Positions 15,622 through 24,005 of a stretch of 64,000 nt of DNA are shown here, in pieces (position 1 is the stretch's first letter; every line of letters starts with the position of its first letter). The DNA is from Pseudomonas sp. MRSN 12121 (GTDB taxonomy: Bacteria > Pseudomonadota > Gammaproteobacteria > Pseudomonadales > Pseudomonadaceae). A program made the position numbers and the translations under genes. The stretch lies in the NCBI RefSeq assembly GCF_000931465.1, contig NZ_CP010892.1, positions 4,115,388 through 4,179,387 on the forward strand, in the 5' to 3' direction. The notes under the pieces were generated by a model. The model had not been told where the DNA came from, ran no database searches, and saw only the letters and a list, made by a program, of their open reading frames with translations.

Positions 15622-16653
15622 CTATCGTTGAGAGCGGGCTTCGGCGTCAGCCAACAGCGGGTTGGTGGGTTGAGTTACGGTCTTACCTGCGCGGCCTTTG
15701 GTGGCGACCTCCGCGAAGCTGACGCCGCCAGCCAGGTCGCCGAAGATCGCCTTCAGACCATCGATCAGCGGTTCGCGGGCGTCGTCTTCGCCGAACTCCA
15801 GCGGCGTTTTGCTCGACTCGGCATAGTCCAGTGCTGCAATTACTGCTGGGGCGTGCACCGGCTTCATGCCTGCCGCCACCAGTTTCTCGGCGTACTCGAC
15901 GTTCGATGCATGGATAGCGTCTTGCGCAGCGGTAAGGGCAGCCTTGTCGCGCTTTGCGAGGTCGGCCTTCAGGCGCTTGTTCTCCGCCTCCAGGGCGGCC
16001 TGTTCCGTTGGGGTCACGGTGTGTTCCTCGGTGGTGGGTTTGCTGGGTGTGGCGGGTTCGGTAAATGAGGGGCGGTCGTCTTCACGACGGGACTCTGCCA
16101 ACAGGTTGTCTACGTCCCAACCAGGAACAACCCGGTCAGCGGTCTCCTGGCCGAACTGGTCGATGAACCAGTCACGCAGACGGCGAAAGATCCCGGCCGA
16201 AACAGCGTCGCCGAAGTCGCCGAATTCGATTTCAACCACACCATCACCATCGTCGAACTCGATGTCGGACAGGCCCTTGATGGCGGGTGGCTGGGCGCCA
16301 AGAAAACCGATATGGCGCAGGTAGTAGATGCCCGGCTTCGGATTGCGCGGGTCATCGGGTGCGTACCAGGAAGCCGAACGCGGATACCAGGTGCCAGCCG
16401 CAACACCTTCGGCGAAGTCGTTGTGGACCTGCTCAGGTACTGCCGTTGCTTCACCCTTGGTGTTGCGGCTGATGGACCGAACCCAGCCATAGGCCGGCCC
16501 GTTGTCCTTGGGGTGACCGATGACCAGGGGTGCCCGGTGTAGCGCTGGGTCATAACCGCTGATCGATGCCGCCAGGTCTGTCTCGGTGAACTCGACTTTT
16601 CGGCCCTGGCTATCGACATGCTTACCGGCACGAAAGAAAGGAATGGTTTTCAT
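15622..16653 (-). CDS. Head maturation protease with scaffold domain (Mu gpI-like)
   Basis: A 343-residue protein. Residues 1-200 match Mu gpI protease: VEFTETDLAASISGYDP, then APLVIGHPKDNGPAYGWV, where the His of GHPK is a catalytic candidate, and PRSASWYAPDDPRNPKPG. The Ala/Glu/Lys-rich coiled region (about 215-260; TEQAALEAENKRLKADLAKR) is the scaffold part. In Mu an internal start yields a separate scaffold, and that may happen here too. It is the first gene of the head unit, 60 bp below late-promoter copy 3. Confidence 0.9.
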   Translation of the reverse strand: MKTIPFFRAGKHVDSQGRKVEFTETDLAASISGYDPALHRAPLVIGHPKDNGPAYGWVRSISRNTKGEATAVPEQVHNDFAEGVAAGTWYPRSASWYAPDDPRNPKPGIYYLRHIGFLGAQPPAIKGLSDIEFDDGDGVVEIEFGDFGDAVSAGIFRRLRDWFIDQFGQETADRVVPGWDVDNLLAESRREDDRPSFTEPATPSKPTTEEHTVTPTEQAALEAENKRLKADLAKRDKAALTAAQDAIHASNVEYAEKLVAAGMKPVHAPAVIAALDYAESSKTPLEFGEDDAREPLIDGLKAIFGDLAGGVSFAEVATKGRAGKTVTQPTNPLLADAEARSQR

Positions 16654-16712
16654 AGTCTGTGCACTTCAGTTGAAGGTGATGCACACAGACTGAGCCAATG
16701 CCCGGCCGAAGA

Positions 16713-16731
16713 CTTTTAATCGAGTTTAAAG
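16713..16731 (-). promoter_or_regulatory. Late promoter element, copy 3
   Basis: An exact copy of CTTTTAATCGAGTTTAAAG on the plus strand; the minus-strand CAGTCT hexamer lies 20 nt down (16692-16687). It heads the protease-capsid-sheath-tube unit. A short inverted repeat at 16840-16854 (CGGTTC-GAT-GAACCG) lies between it and the end of the preceding unit and might help terminate that transcript. Confidence 0.72.
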
Positions 16732-16888
16732 AGTGTCGCGGCGGTGTTGATGCGGCCAGGGTGCCATTGGCACCCGCGCAGTGGGATAGGAGTGAGGCAG
16801 CAGGGCTTTATAAAGCGTTTACAGCGTGACTCGCCTATGCGGTTCGATGAACCGGAGCCGTATGCACCCTGTGGCGCCTCTGAGGGGC

Positions 16889-17365
16889 TTACAGGCGAGC
16901 GGCCTTTTCCAGGTGATGCATGGCCAGATCCAGGATGGCCTCTTCTGCTTCGGGCTGCAGTTTGCCCTCGGCGTCCATCGGCAAATATGGGCGACCTGGA
17001 ATGTCACCCCACAGGTGGGGGAAGTCCGACTTGGTGCCACCGAACTGCATCATGGCGGCATAGGGTTTGTTGCTGCCAACCAGCGCCGAGCTGTCGGTTG
17101 CTTGCGTGGTGATCGAGGCGGCCAGGCCTGCCGAACTGACCTGCAGCATCTGCCCTGGCCAGTTACCGTTTTTCTCACGGCGTGCTGTGGTGACATCGGA
17201 CAGATCCTCCCACTCGGGGCGGCCTTCCTCGCCGAAGTTTTCCTCGGTCTGGCTGGCCAGCTCGGCGGCGATGCCGCGCATTAGCGGTGCAAGGTCGCCC
17301 ACGGCCCACTCAATTTTGCGCAGGGCAGCCTGTACACGCTGGTGATCAAGTTCAACGGTGAACAT
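16889..17365 (-). CDS. Virion morphogenesis protein (Mu gpG family)
   Basis: A 158-residue protein starting MFTVELDHQRVQAALRKIEW; AGGAGG lies 6 bases before the ATG at 17365, which rules out the long upstream reading. The motifs LMRGIAAELASQTEENFGEE, WEDLS and ALVGSNKPYAAMMQFGGTK are those of the phage virion morphogenesis family (P2 gpS/Mu gpG). In Mu it acts in tail completion or head assembly. It is the last gene of the lysis-packaging-portal unit. Confidence 0.92.
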   Translation of the reverse strand: MFTVELDHQRVQAALRKIEWAVGDLAPLMRGIAAELASQTEENFGEEGRPEWEDLSDVTTARREKNGNWPGQMLQVSSAGLAASITTQATDSSALVGSNKPYAAMMQFGGTKSDFPHLWGDIPGRPYLPMDAEGKLQPEAEEAILDLAMHHLEKAARL

Positions 17366-17375
17366 TTCAAACCTC

Positions 17376-18206
17376 CTAGGCGGCTGCCTGTTTGCGCTTA
17401 AGCATGTCGGCCAGGCCAGTACCTGGTGCATGGTTGAATCCGGGGTCGGTGCGGAAGGTGATGGCCTTGCCAGCGGCGTCTGTTGTGCGAATGCCGGTGA
17501 CGGGCGCGGTGCGGATCTCGCCGGTACGTTTGTCGGTGCCGGTTTCCACGGTCTCGGTGAACATACGTCCAACGCTCGACACGACCTTCAGGCCTCGGCG
17601 CTTCACCGCGGCTTCGCTCAGCGCGACAACACGGCAACGGCAGTTGAACCCGTTGGGTGGAAAGATCGCCGACCAGATCGGGTCATCGTGGCGAAACACC
17701 TGGCCATGCAGGGCGCGGTGACTCGGCCGGGTCTTGCCGTCCAGGATGGCCACATACATCCAATATGGATGGGTCTCGGTGGTCTGCTCCATCTCGGCCT
17801 TGCGGCCGGCCATGTACGCGCTCTGCAGGTTGGTCTGATAGATCGTCTTGAGACGGCGCGGACTGCCCAACTGGACCAGCTCGCCGACGCCTTCACTGTC
17901 GACAATGACTTGCTGGCCCCACCAGCCTTGCGACTCCAGGACGGGCTGCAGATCGGCGATGAACTTCTTGAGTGTCTGGCCTTCCAGCAGCGCGGTTTCC
18001 AGGGCGCCACGAATGTCCGACAGCAGATCGAGGCGCATGGCCTTTGCCACGGTGAAGGACTGGTCATGCGCCTGGTCGAGCATTTCCTGCCAGTTCCAGG
18101 TGATCGCGTAGCCCTTGGCCTTCAAGTAGGCCACGGCGTTTTTCGGCTCCATGCCGAAGATGGCCTTGAGGTCGGCCGGGTTCGGGGTTTTCGGTTTGGT
18201 GGCCAT
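17376..18206 (-). CDS. Head morphogenesis protein (Mu gpF / SPP1 gp7 family)
   Basis: A 276-residue minor head protein. The C-terminal part carries the family signature HPYWMYVAILDGKTRPSHRA, then the His-Gly box and FPPNGFNCRCRVVALSE, with the conserved Cys-x-Cys. It is thought to enter the prohead with the portal. It abuts the portal gene (1-nt overlap) and precedes the gpG-like gene, as in Mu. Confidence 0.93.
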   Translation of the reverse strand: MATKPKTPNPADLKAIFGMEPKNAVAYLKAKGYAITWNWQEMLDQAHDQSFTVAKAMRLDLLSDIRGALETALLEGQTLKKFIADLQPVLESQGWWGQQVIVDSEGVGELVQLGSPRRLKTIYQTNLQSAYMAGRKAEMEQTTETHPYWMYVAILDGKTRPSHRALHGQVFRHDDPIWSAIFPPNGFNCRCRVVALSEAAVKRRGLKVVSSVGRMFTETVETGTDKRTGEIRTAPVTGIRTTDAAGKAITFRTDPGFNHAPGTGLADMLKRKQAAA

Positions 18207-19702
18207 TAGTCTTCCCGATCCGCATTGGCATTCAGGCGGCCCCAGATGTTGGCCATGAACAACAGGCGCGTAAGGTTCTCCTGCAGCGCCTGGTCATCCA
18301 TCGTCGGGTACGCTTCTGCCAGCAGGCCGAGCGCCTCGGTGTCGGTGCGAGCGCGCAACAGTGTCTCGATCAGAGAGGCAACGGTCTGTTCGCTCTGCTC
18401 CTGCAGCAGCTCGGCGGGCAAGCTGTTGATGGCCTGGTCAAGCGCCACCTGGTCGAGAATCGGCTTGAGGGACGACTCGGCAAACTCCGACGATTCAGCC
18501 GGCGCCGGAGTCTCGTCCAGGTCGCCTTCCTGCAAGTTGTAGGTGCGTTTCCAGTACGCGCTGGTGAACTTCACGCCGGACTCGGTCAGCGCCTTGTCAC
18601 GCTGTGCCAGGGTCTTGTCGATTTCCTCCTGTTCCCACAGCTTGTACAGGGGCGCCACAACATCAGTGCCGAAGTTAAGATCTACGACCAGGCGAATACA
18701 CGCATTCAACGATGCAGCGACAATACCTGCGTCACCATCGCGAATGTCTTTGGTCACCTCGGCGCCGGCTACAGCACTGGCCCGATTGCTGTCCTTCTCG
18801 GTGGTTTGGTTCTGCCCGAGCATGGCGACGTTGATTTCGCTCCTGCAGTACTCCAGCAGCTCGCGGTAAACCTCTGCGCTGCCGGCTTTGCCCGCCGCCT
18901 CGATAATCTGCACGCTGGAGTCGTCAGGGATCGCTGCCACGGCGTCTTGCACCATGGCTTCAAGGCTATCGAGCAACAAGTCGGTTTCGCCGTCAGTGGC
19001 ACCGCGTGGATGTTTGCCGATGACCCACGGGCTGCCGTATTTTTCGGTGAACTGCACCCAGAACTTCAGGCCACCTTTCATGAAGGTGGTGGGCCAGAAG
19101 CACATGCTGAGATCAGGAAAGCCGTAAGGGTTGGCGTAGGTGGCGTCCTGCCGGGCAACGATAAAGCGCTGAGGGTCGCACAGTTCGCCCTCCTGGCCCG
19201 CTTCTTTGGAGCGAAAGCGCAGAGCATTATCTTTGTCATAGAAGAACCATTCGGCCGGTTTACCGAGCAGGTCGTCTGGCACCAGGTTCATGCCTACCGG
19301 CTGCCACATCAGTTCGACGGGTTGATAACCAAACAGCGGCGCATCAAGCAGTTCGCGAATGATGCGATCAAGGTCAAGGTCAGTGAGCCAGTCGCGGATA
19401 AACCGCTCGACCTTGAGGGGAGCATCGCCACGCTTGATACCGCGCTCCAGTGAAAGCACAGAAGCCTTGCGACGCCGAACGTTACCGCCAACCAATGCCG
19501 AGCTACGCAGGTCTCGATAGACCGTGATGTCCTTGCCCAGAGCCTTAAGTATTGGGTCAGGGTTGGGCAGATTGGCGCCGCTGAAGCCGCCTGCACTGGA
19601 ACGACCACGGGTGGCAACATGTTGGTCGAGCGTAGCGCTGCGCTGGGCGTCGGCAAAGTTGACGAATTCAGTGGGACTGACCCACACACCTTTCTTGTTC
19701 AT
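18206..19702 (-). CDS. Portal protein (DUF935, Mu gp29-like)
   Basis: A 498-residue portal. It shows the DUF935 pattern: VYRDLRSSALVGGNVRRRKA near the start, FGYQPVELMW, the GLKFWVQFTEKYGSPWVIGK block, and the AMLGQNQTTEKDSNRASAVA loop. It forms the dodecameric DNA gate at one capsid vertex and binds the terminase encoded just upstream (4-nt overlap). Length matches the family. Confidence 0.95.
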   Translation of the reverse strand: MNKKGVWVSPTEFVNFADAQRSATLDQHVATRGRSSAGGFSGANLPNPDPILKALGKDITVYRDLRSSALVGGNVRRRKASVLSLERGIKRGDAPLKVERFIRDWLTDLDLDRIIRELLDAPLFGYQPVELMWQPVGMNLVPDDLLGKPAEWFFYDKDNALRFRSKEAGQEGELCDPQRFIVARQDATYANPYGFPDLSMCFWPTTFMKGGLKFWVQFTEKYGSPWVIGKHPRGATDGETDLLLDSLEAMVQDAVAAIPDDSSVQIIEAAGKAGSAEVYRELLEYCRSEINVAMLGQNQTTEKDSNRASAVAGAEVTKDIRDGDAGIVAASLNACIRLVVDLNFGTDVVAPLYKLWEQEEIDKTLAQRDKALTESGVKFTSAYWKRTYNLQEGDLDETPAPAESSEFAESSLKPILDQVALDQAINSLPAELLQEQSEQTVASLIETLLRARTDTEALGLLAEAYPTMDDQALQENLTRLLFMANIWGRLNANADRED

Positions 19703-21027
19703 GCGTACCCTCGGGTGATGCGGGTGCCCTGACGCGGGCGGCGAGATTTAGCAGTGACCGGTCCCTTGGGGCCATCGCTCGCGTTCAAGGCCAAGAAACC
19801 CGCCCAGGCACGGTCGGCGTGGCCGGTGGTATCGGACTCGGCCACAAAGCGAGGGGCACCAGTGGGACCGGCAACCTTCTGCAGTTTGTGCAGGTCGTTG
19901 CGCAGATCGGTATCACCCAGGGGGATACGGATCTGCTTGTCCTGGAACACTTCCTTGCCACGGGTGGCCATGGTCAGCTTACTAGCAGTGCTGAAGATCA
20001 CACCCTCAACACGCATGGAGCCATGTCTGCGCTTTGCATCTTCGACAGGCTTTTCCCCCATGCCGGTTTGGTCCATGCAGCAACGCAGTACACGGTAACG
20101 AGCGAACACGTCATCAAGCAGCGCGTCCTGCTCCTGGAAAGAGGCGCGTTTGCGGGTGATGATTTCCCGTGTCCAGTACACGTCTCCGACTTGCTCCAAT
20201 ACCCAGATCACGTACAAGTCATTGCGGATGCCGATATCGACACCAACAAAACAGGGGCCGCCGGTGTACAGCTCCGGGCGTCCGGCCCGGTCATTCTCGA
20301 CGTCGTTGATCAGATCAAAGCTGAGCCAGGCGCTGGCCTCGTCCAGCCACGTCAGTTCAAACTCTTGAGACCATGCATCCTCATCATTGAGGGCGGCGCG
20401 CATCTCCTCAATGTCCCGTGGTAGGCCATCTGCAACGGCGGCATAAATATCTACAGCGTGACGCGACCAGATCTGAGCAAGTTTCTTGTCCGTCATCAGC
20501 TCATAGAACTTGTTGCCCTTGCCGTTCGGGGTGCTGGTGATGCGCAACTTCCAACCGTTGGAGATCACCGGGAACAAGGCGGTCCAGATTTTTCGGCTGT
20601 CCTGGTGAAAGGCAAACTCGTCCAGGAACACGTTGGCGCTGAAGCCACGGGCAGTATCGGGGTTGGCTGGCAACGCGGTGATCTTCGACCCGCCCGGCAG
20701 GATCACGTCCAGCATGGTGAAGCGCTCACCGGACGTAGTTTTGAACTCGCCTTCAATCTCTTGCACGGCCATGTTGTAAGCGCGGCAATGCTTCTTAACG
20801 CCTTCGTCCATAGCCTCTTTGGCCTGACGCTCACCGCGGGACAGGATCACCCATCGGGTACGGCTACCACGCGACTCCGCTGCAAAGCAGTCGTCGACGA
20901 TTTCCAGGGTACTGGTGAAGGTCTTGCCGGTCTGTCGGGCGAACATCCCGATCTTGAACCGCGCGGGGTCCAGCAACCATTTCTTCTGATAGTCGAGCAG
21001 CGGGACCGCAGGCTGTTGATTGCTCAT
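19699..21027 (-). CDS. Terminase large subunit (Mu gp28-like)
   Basis: A 442-residue packaging motor. Walker A is FARQTGKT (about residues 29-36) and Walker B is ANVFLDEFAFHQDS. The coupling segment RITSTPNGKGNKFYELM follows. The nuclease part has FVGVDIGIRNDLYVIWV with its first acidic residue. Mu gp28 is longer, about 550 residues, but the motor-nuclease core is intact. In transposable phages it cuts and packages from host-flanked prophage ends. It overlaps its neighbours by 4 nt on both sides. Confidence 0.95.
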   Translation of the reverse strand: MSNQQPAVPLLDYQKKWLLDPARFKIGMFARQTGKTFTSTLEIVDDCFAAESRGSRTRWVILSRGERQAKEAMDEGVKKHCRAYNMAVQEIEGEFKTTSGERFTMLDVILPGGSKITALPANPDTARGFSANVFLDEFAFHQDSRKIWTALFPVISNGWKLRITSTPNGKGNKFYELMTDKKLAQIWSRHAVDIYAAVADGLPRDIEEMRAALNDEDAWSQEFELTWLDEASAWLSFDLINDVENDRAGRPELYTGGPCFVGVDIGIRNDLYVIWVLEQVGDVYWTREIITRKRASFQEQDALLDDVFARYRVLRCCMDQTGMGEKPVEDAKRRHGSMRVEGVIFSTASKLTMATRGKEVFQDKQIRIPLGDTDLRNDLHKLQKVAGPTGAPRFVAESDTTGHADRAWAGFLALNASDGPKGPVTAKSRRPRQGTRITRGYA

Positions 21028-21569
21028 AGCCCGTAGACCTCTTGGCGGATGCGCTGCAGGGTGTCAGGCGTGAGTGCGCCGGACTTGCCCAAGTCATCCA
21101 GCTTGCCTTGTTGCTCTCGTATCAGGCGCTCTTGAGCAGCCTTCTCGATAGCCTGGCGCTCTTTGATGCTCAGGGTCCGAGCCTGCATGGTGTTCTTCGC
21201 TGCCCGCGCCAGTTCGGCCACTTCCTTGGTGGTGACATCATCTTTTTCGTGGGCGCCCATTGCGGCCTGGTAAGCCAGGGTCGAAATGGCCTCGACCAGC
21301 AAAGCGCCGGTCTTGTCAGATGCGTCTTCACCAAAGGCACCAACGAAGGCTTCAGCCTGCTCGCGGTGCTGCCGGGTCTTCTCGGTCAGCAGGTCGAAGC
21401 CTTGCTTGAAGCGCCCCAGCGCGCTGCGGCTAGGGGCTTTCTCGTTGGGAAAGCGCGACTGGATGTCGGCAAGCATGTCATCCAGGGTCATGCGGTCTTC
21501 GCGCAGTAGCTTTTGGATGTACGCCTTGACCATCGGCGGCAACCGATTGATGGATGATTTACCGGCCAT
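21024..21569 (-). CDS. Mu gp27-like protein (DUF3486), candidate small terminase
   Basis: A 181-residue protein starting MAGKSSINRLPPMVKAYIQK, typical of the DUF3486 family. The segment LDDMLADIQSRFPNEKAPSRSALGRFKQ looks like a DNA-binding helix-turn-helix, and the rest is helical. Position directly before the large terminase suggests the small subunit. The start at 21569 is preferred over 21632 because the family begins there and the longer version would run far into the previous gene. Confidence 0.85.
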   Translation of the reverse strand: MAGKSSINRLPPMVKAYIQKLLREDRMTLDDMLADIQSRFPNEKAPSRSALGRFKQGFDLLTEKTRQHREQAEAFVGAFGEDASDKTGALLVEAISTLAYQAAMGAHEKDDVTTKEVAELARAAKNTMQARTLSIKERQAIEKAAQERLIREQQGKLDDLGKSGALTPDTLQRIRQEVYGL

Positions 21570-21570
21570 G

Positions 21571-21864
21571 TTATGCCCCCGGCCGCTTGATGCCTGGGAC
21601 GCGAGCGCGTCCTGCAGCAATGTCCTGGCCACGCTCGGTCAGCGTGGCCACCAACACCGGGCCGACATCCGAAACAGTCACCGCGCCTTGCTCGGCCAGC
21701 CAGTGCAGTTCGGTTTTCACCTGGTCGCGGCTGAGCGCGTGCCCGAAGCTGTCCAGGGCCATGGTCAGCACCGAGCTGTTGGCACGGTAGCCGGTCGTTT
21801 CGGCCAGCAAACGCAGGATCACCAGGCGATAGTCTTCACGCAGAAACGCAGCGTATTGGGTCAT
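21571..21864 (-). CDS. Mu gp26-like small winged-helix protein
   Basis: A 97-residue protein (MTQYAAFLREDYRLVILRLL ...). The pattern of LRLLAETTGYRANSSVLTMAL and VKTELHWLAEQGAVTVSD is that of an ArsR-like winged helix, found in the same place in many Mu-like phages. It ends with the positively charged RARVPGIKRPG. Its role in packaging or lysis timing is not known. Overlap with its upstream neighbour is ATGA. Confidence 0.82.
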   Translation of the reverse strand: MTQYAAFLREDYRLVILRLLAETTGYRANSSVLTMALDSFGHALSRDQVKTELHWLAEQGAVTVSDVGPVLVATLTERGQDIAAGRARVPGIKRPGA

Positions 21865-22166
21865 ATCTTTTCTCGCAGCAAGTAATCATTGATCCGGTCC
21901 AGCGAACGGGCCAAAGGGCCAAGCGCTTCCTTGACCCCCGACAGTTCGGCCCGTACCGCTTTCATGTCGCCCAGCAGATCGGTGACGGCGGTCTGGTCAG
22001 GCAGGTGCCGGACGTGTTCTTCCAGGGCGACAATGCGCGTGCGCAGCTCCAGCAGTTCCTGGGCGCTGGCGGTCTGGCGTTTGGTCATCCAGGTGTAAAT
22101 GCCGAGTACCGTCAGGACCAGCCATTGCACGGTTTGGAAACCGAAGTTGAGTTCGTTCAGATTCAT
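21861..22166 (-). CDS. Mu gp25-like membrane coiled-coil protein (DUF2730)
   Basis: A 101-residue protein with one N-terminal membrane segment (VQWLVLTVLGIYTWM), then a long coiled coil (ELLELRTRIVALEEHVRHLP ...). This is the DUF2730 layout. It lies between the zinc-finger protein and the gp26-like gene in the usual Mu order. The function is unknown. Confidence 0.85.
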   Translation of the reverse strand: MNLNELNFGFQTVQWLVLTVLGIYTWMTKRQTASAQELLELRTRIVALEEHVRHLPDQTAVTDLLGDMKAVRAELSGVKEALGPLARSLDRINDYLLREKI

Positions 22167-22381
22167 TCAAAACCCCGTGTGGCCAAGTGTTCCAAGGCGT
22201 CTATGCAGTCAAAGCAATGTTCGATACCAGGGCTGTCCTGGCGTTGATCTTCAGGAATCGCATCACCGCATTCCTCGCAGCGGTAAACCGACCGGCCGGA
22301 GCCTCGTCGCAGGTCGCTGTTGCGCACGCGCAATTGCGCATCGCTGATGTCGTCATCTGTAGCGGGTTCAGCTACATCCAT
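22163..22381 (-). CDS. TraR/DksA-type zinc finger protein
   Basis: A 72-residue protein with the C4 zinc motif YRCEECGDAIPEDQR ... HCFDCI at residues about 33-60, preceded by a short acidic helix. Phage TraR-like proteins can bind the RNA polymerase secondary channel, but this one is of the short Mu-phage type and its target is unproved. Its start overlaps the Rz1 end by 10 nt. Confidence 0.87.
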   Translation of the reverse strand: MDVAEPATDDDISDAQLRVRNSDLRRGSGRSVYRCEECGDAIPEDQRQDSPGIEHCFDCIDALEHLATRGFE

Positions 22382-22689
22382 AGGGCGTCAGTCCTTTTCC
22401 TGGAGATCAAGCAAGGCATTGAATTGGGCGAGGATGGATCGGGCCCACAGGCCGTAGTCCTGGGCGTGGGCAAGGATGTCGGCGGGAGTGACGCCGCTTT
22501 CCAATAGTTCGGCCTCAGAGCCGGTGGCGGGCCAGGCCGCTTTTTCAGCTGCGGTGGCAGCGGTGCCCGGTCCTGGGGCGGGCACACCGAGGGCGGTGTT
22601 GAAGTCGCGCAACCAACCAGCAGTGAACACGCAACGAGGGATAGGCTTAGCGACAGCGCCAGGCGCCGGAATGTATTGGGTCGTGACAT
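22372..22689 (-). CDS. Rz1-like outer membrane spanin lipoprotein
   Basis: A 105-residue protein in another frame inside the Rz gene, running past its stop by 16 nt. It has a signal sequence with a lipobox LLVGC (Cys at residue 27) followed by a Pro-rich chain, as expected of an o-spanin. Paired with the Rz-like protein, it fuses inner and outer membranes at lysis. The nested layout is the strongest evidence, because the short sequence itself is not conserved. Confidence 0.82.
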   Translation of the reverse strand: MSRPNTFRRLALSLSLSLVACSLLVGCATSTPPSVCPPQDRAPLPPQLKKRPGPPPALRPNYWKAASLPPTSLPTPRTTACGPDPSSPNSMPCLISRKRTDALWM

Positions 22690-22987
22690 GGGGGATTCGC
22701 TCCTGGAGCTGGCGTTTCTCTTCGGCGTGTCGGTCTAGTGTGGTGAGCAGCAAGGCCTCGGCTTCGTTGGCACGGGTGACCTGCTGCAGCAACTGCAGGC
22801 GGTTTTCCTTTTCCGCCGCCCCGGCCTGTACTGCCTGTGTGGCCTTGAATGACTGCAGGTCGGAATTGCCCAGGGCTTCGGCGTACCGAAAGCCGAAGCC
22901 GTAGGCGATTGAGCCGGCAGCTGCTGCGCTGATCACGCATGCCAGGCCGGCGACAAGGAGTCCTGTAGGCAACCGTTCAAGCACCAT
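22388..22987 (-). CDS. Rz-like inner membrane spanin
   Basis: A 199-residue protein with one N-terminal membrane anchor (LLVAGLACVISAAAAGSIAYGF cut at about residues 9-30), then a long coiled coil with alternating charged residues. This is the i-spanin layout. It follows the endolysin, holin and a small gene, and contains the Rz1 reading frame. The C-terminal ~60 residues extend beyond the usual Rz length and are Ala/Pro-rich. Confidence 0.85.
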   Translation of the reverse strand: MVLERLPTGLLVAGLACVISAAAAGSIAYGFGFRYAEALGNSDLQSFKATQAVQAGAAEKENRLQLLQQVTRANEAEALLLTTLDRHAEEKRQLQERIPHVTTQYIPAPGAVAKPIPRCVFTAGWLRDFNTALGVPAPGPGTAATAAEKAAWPATGSEAELLESGVTPADILAHAQDYGLWARSILAQFNALLDLQEKD

Positions 22988-23171
22988 GGCGCTGCCTCAT
23001 GCGGTCGCGGGACTTACGGGCACGGTTGCCGGTCTTGCCGTGGCGATAGAGGGGCATGACGCTAGACCTGATCCAGGTGCCAGCAGCGGTGCTGGGGGTG
23101 GGCCAGCGACAAACACCCGCGAGCCCCGCCAGCAGCGCAGCGAAGGCCCGACCAAAGAGGTTCAGTCTCAT
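22977..23171 (-). CDS. Small lysis-region protein, unknown
   Basis: A 64-residue protein with a hydrophobic N-terminal helix (FGRAFAALLAGLAGVC) and a basic tail rich in Arg/Lys. It overlaps the holin end (ATGA) and the Rz start. Placement suggests a second small holin-like or antiholin peptide, but one membrane helix and a basic tail are all that can be seen. Confidence 0.65.
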   Translation of the reverse strand: MRLNLFGRAFAALLAGLAGVCRWPTPSTAAGTWIRSSVMPLYRHGKTGNRARKSRDRMRQRHGA

Positions 23172-23407
23172 GACGAAGCCTCCTGGTCTGGTTGCTCGGC
23201 CTGCTCAGGAGGGCCCTGTTTGCGCAGGCGAGCAATGAACAGCAGAACGGCCAAGCCGCTGTTGACGGCCGCATAGGTCGATGAAGACAGTTGCGCTTGC
23301 CACATCGGCAGGATGGTGGCCTGGGCGAGACCGAGCAGAGCAATGACGATGGCCAGCTGGACGCTGTGAAGCTTCCAGCAGCAATGGCAGTTGTCGATCA
23401 GCTTCAT
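23168..23407 (-). CDS. Holin (small two-helix membrane protein)
   Basis: A 79-residue protein with two membrane helices (VQLAIVIALLGLAQATILPM and YAAVNSGLAVLLFIARL) and a charged C-terminus rich in Glu/Gln, the class II holin plan. It lies directly after the endolysin gene with a 4-nt overlap. It would form the lesion that releases or activates the endolysin. Confidence 0.8.
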   Translation of the reverse strand: MKLIDNCHCCWKLHSVQLAIVIALLGLAQATILPMWQAQLSSSTYAAVNSGLAVLLFIARLRKQGPPEQAEQPDQEASS

Positions 23408-23871
23408 GCTGGCTCCCCGTGATAGGCGTCGGGGACAATGCCGGCCAGGTGCAAGCCTTCATTGATCAGTGCTTCGCCGTACCAGTTGCCCTCGGGAAGG
23501 GCTCCCGCTCCGTTTTCGTGGCGAATGATCGCTTCTGTGAGCGCGCGCATGGTCCGGTAGTCGTACACGTCGATACGTTCTTCAGGTGACACGCCAAGGC
23601 GGCCAGCAACCTGACGGATATAGCTCTCGGTGTTGTTCTCGTTCGGTGGTGCCCAGCGCCCGATAATTGCGCGGACAGTGCGCAAGCCATGCTTGTCCTG
23701 GTAGGTGATCAGGGTACGAGCCAGGGCTCGGATGCCCCATTGGGGGCCAATGAACTGGACGAATGCAGTGTCATTCTGATTCGCCGACATACCTTGCCAG
23801 CGGGTGCCCTTAGCGTGGCGGATATTGCCGGGATTAAAATTGCGGATGCCGCGAGGGGTTTCGGGTCGCAT
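23404..23871 (-). CDS. Phage endolysin / 'structural protein P5'-type muralytic protein
   Basis: A 155-residue protein starting MRPETPRGIRNFNPGNIRHA; AGGAGG lies 6 bases before this ATG, so the GTG at 23922 is not used. The motif RGIRNFNPGNIR ... ALARTLITYQDKHGLRTV ... YIRQVAGRLGV is that of the lysozyme-like family often annotated as P5 in Pseudomonas prophages. Next to the holin and spanins it is the likely cell-wall hydrolase. It is the first gene of its late unit, 84 bp after late-promoter copy 4. Confidence 0.85.
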   Translation of the reverse strand: MRPETPRGIRNFNPGNIRHAKGTRWQGMSANQNDTAFVQFIGPQWGIRALARTLITYQDKHGLRTVRAIIGRWAPPNENNTESYIRQVAGRLGVSPEERIDVYDYRTMRALTEAIIRHENGAGALPEGNWYGEALINEGLHLAGIVPDAYHGEPA

Positions 23872-23954
23872 CGGACGCCTCCTGTAATGGCGCCGTACTT
23901 TTCGGACGCCAGAAATACACACGCCGCCATGATCGGCGGCGTGGTACAGGAAGG

Positions 23955-23973
23955 CTTTTAATCGAGTTTAAAG
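23955..23973 (-). promoter_or_regulatory. Late promoter element, copy 4
   Basis: An exact copy of CTTTTAATCGAGTTTAAAG on the plus strand; the minus-strand GATCAT hexamer is again 20 nt down (23934-23929). It heads the lysis, packaging and portal unit and lies directly after the lysogeny-linked accessory gene at 24006. Confidence 0.73.
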
Positions 23974-24005
23974 AGATGGCTAAGTACAGAAACCTCTCTA
24001 TGTAA

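Noticed and set aside
16889..17572. Long version of the gpG-like protein starting at 17572
   Set aside because: The extra 69 residues lie in the gpF-like gene; AGGAGG precedes the ATG at 17365 and the family starts there.
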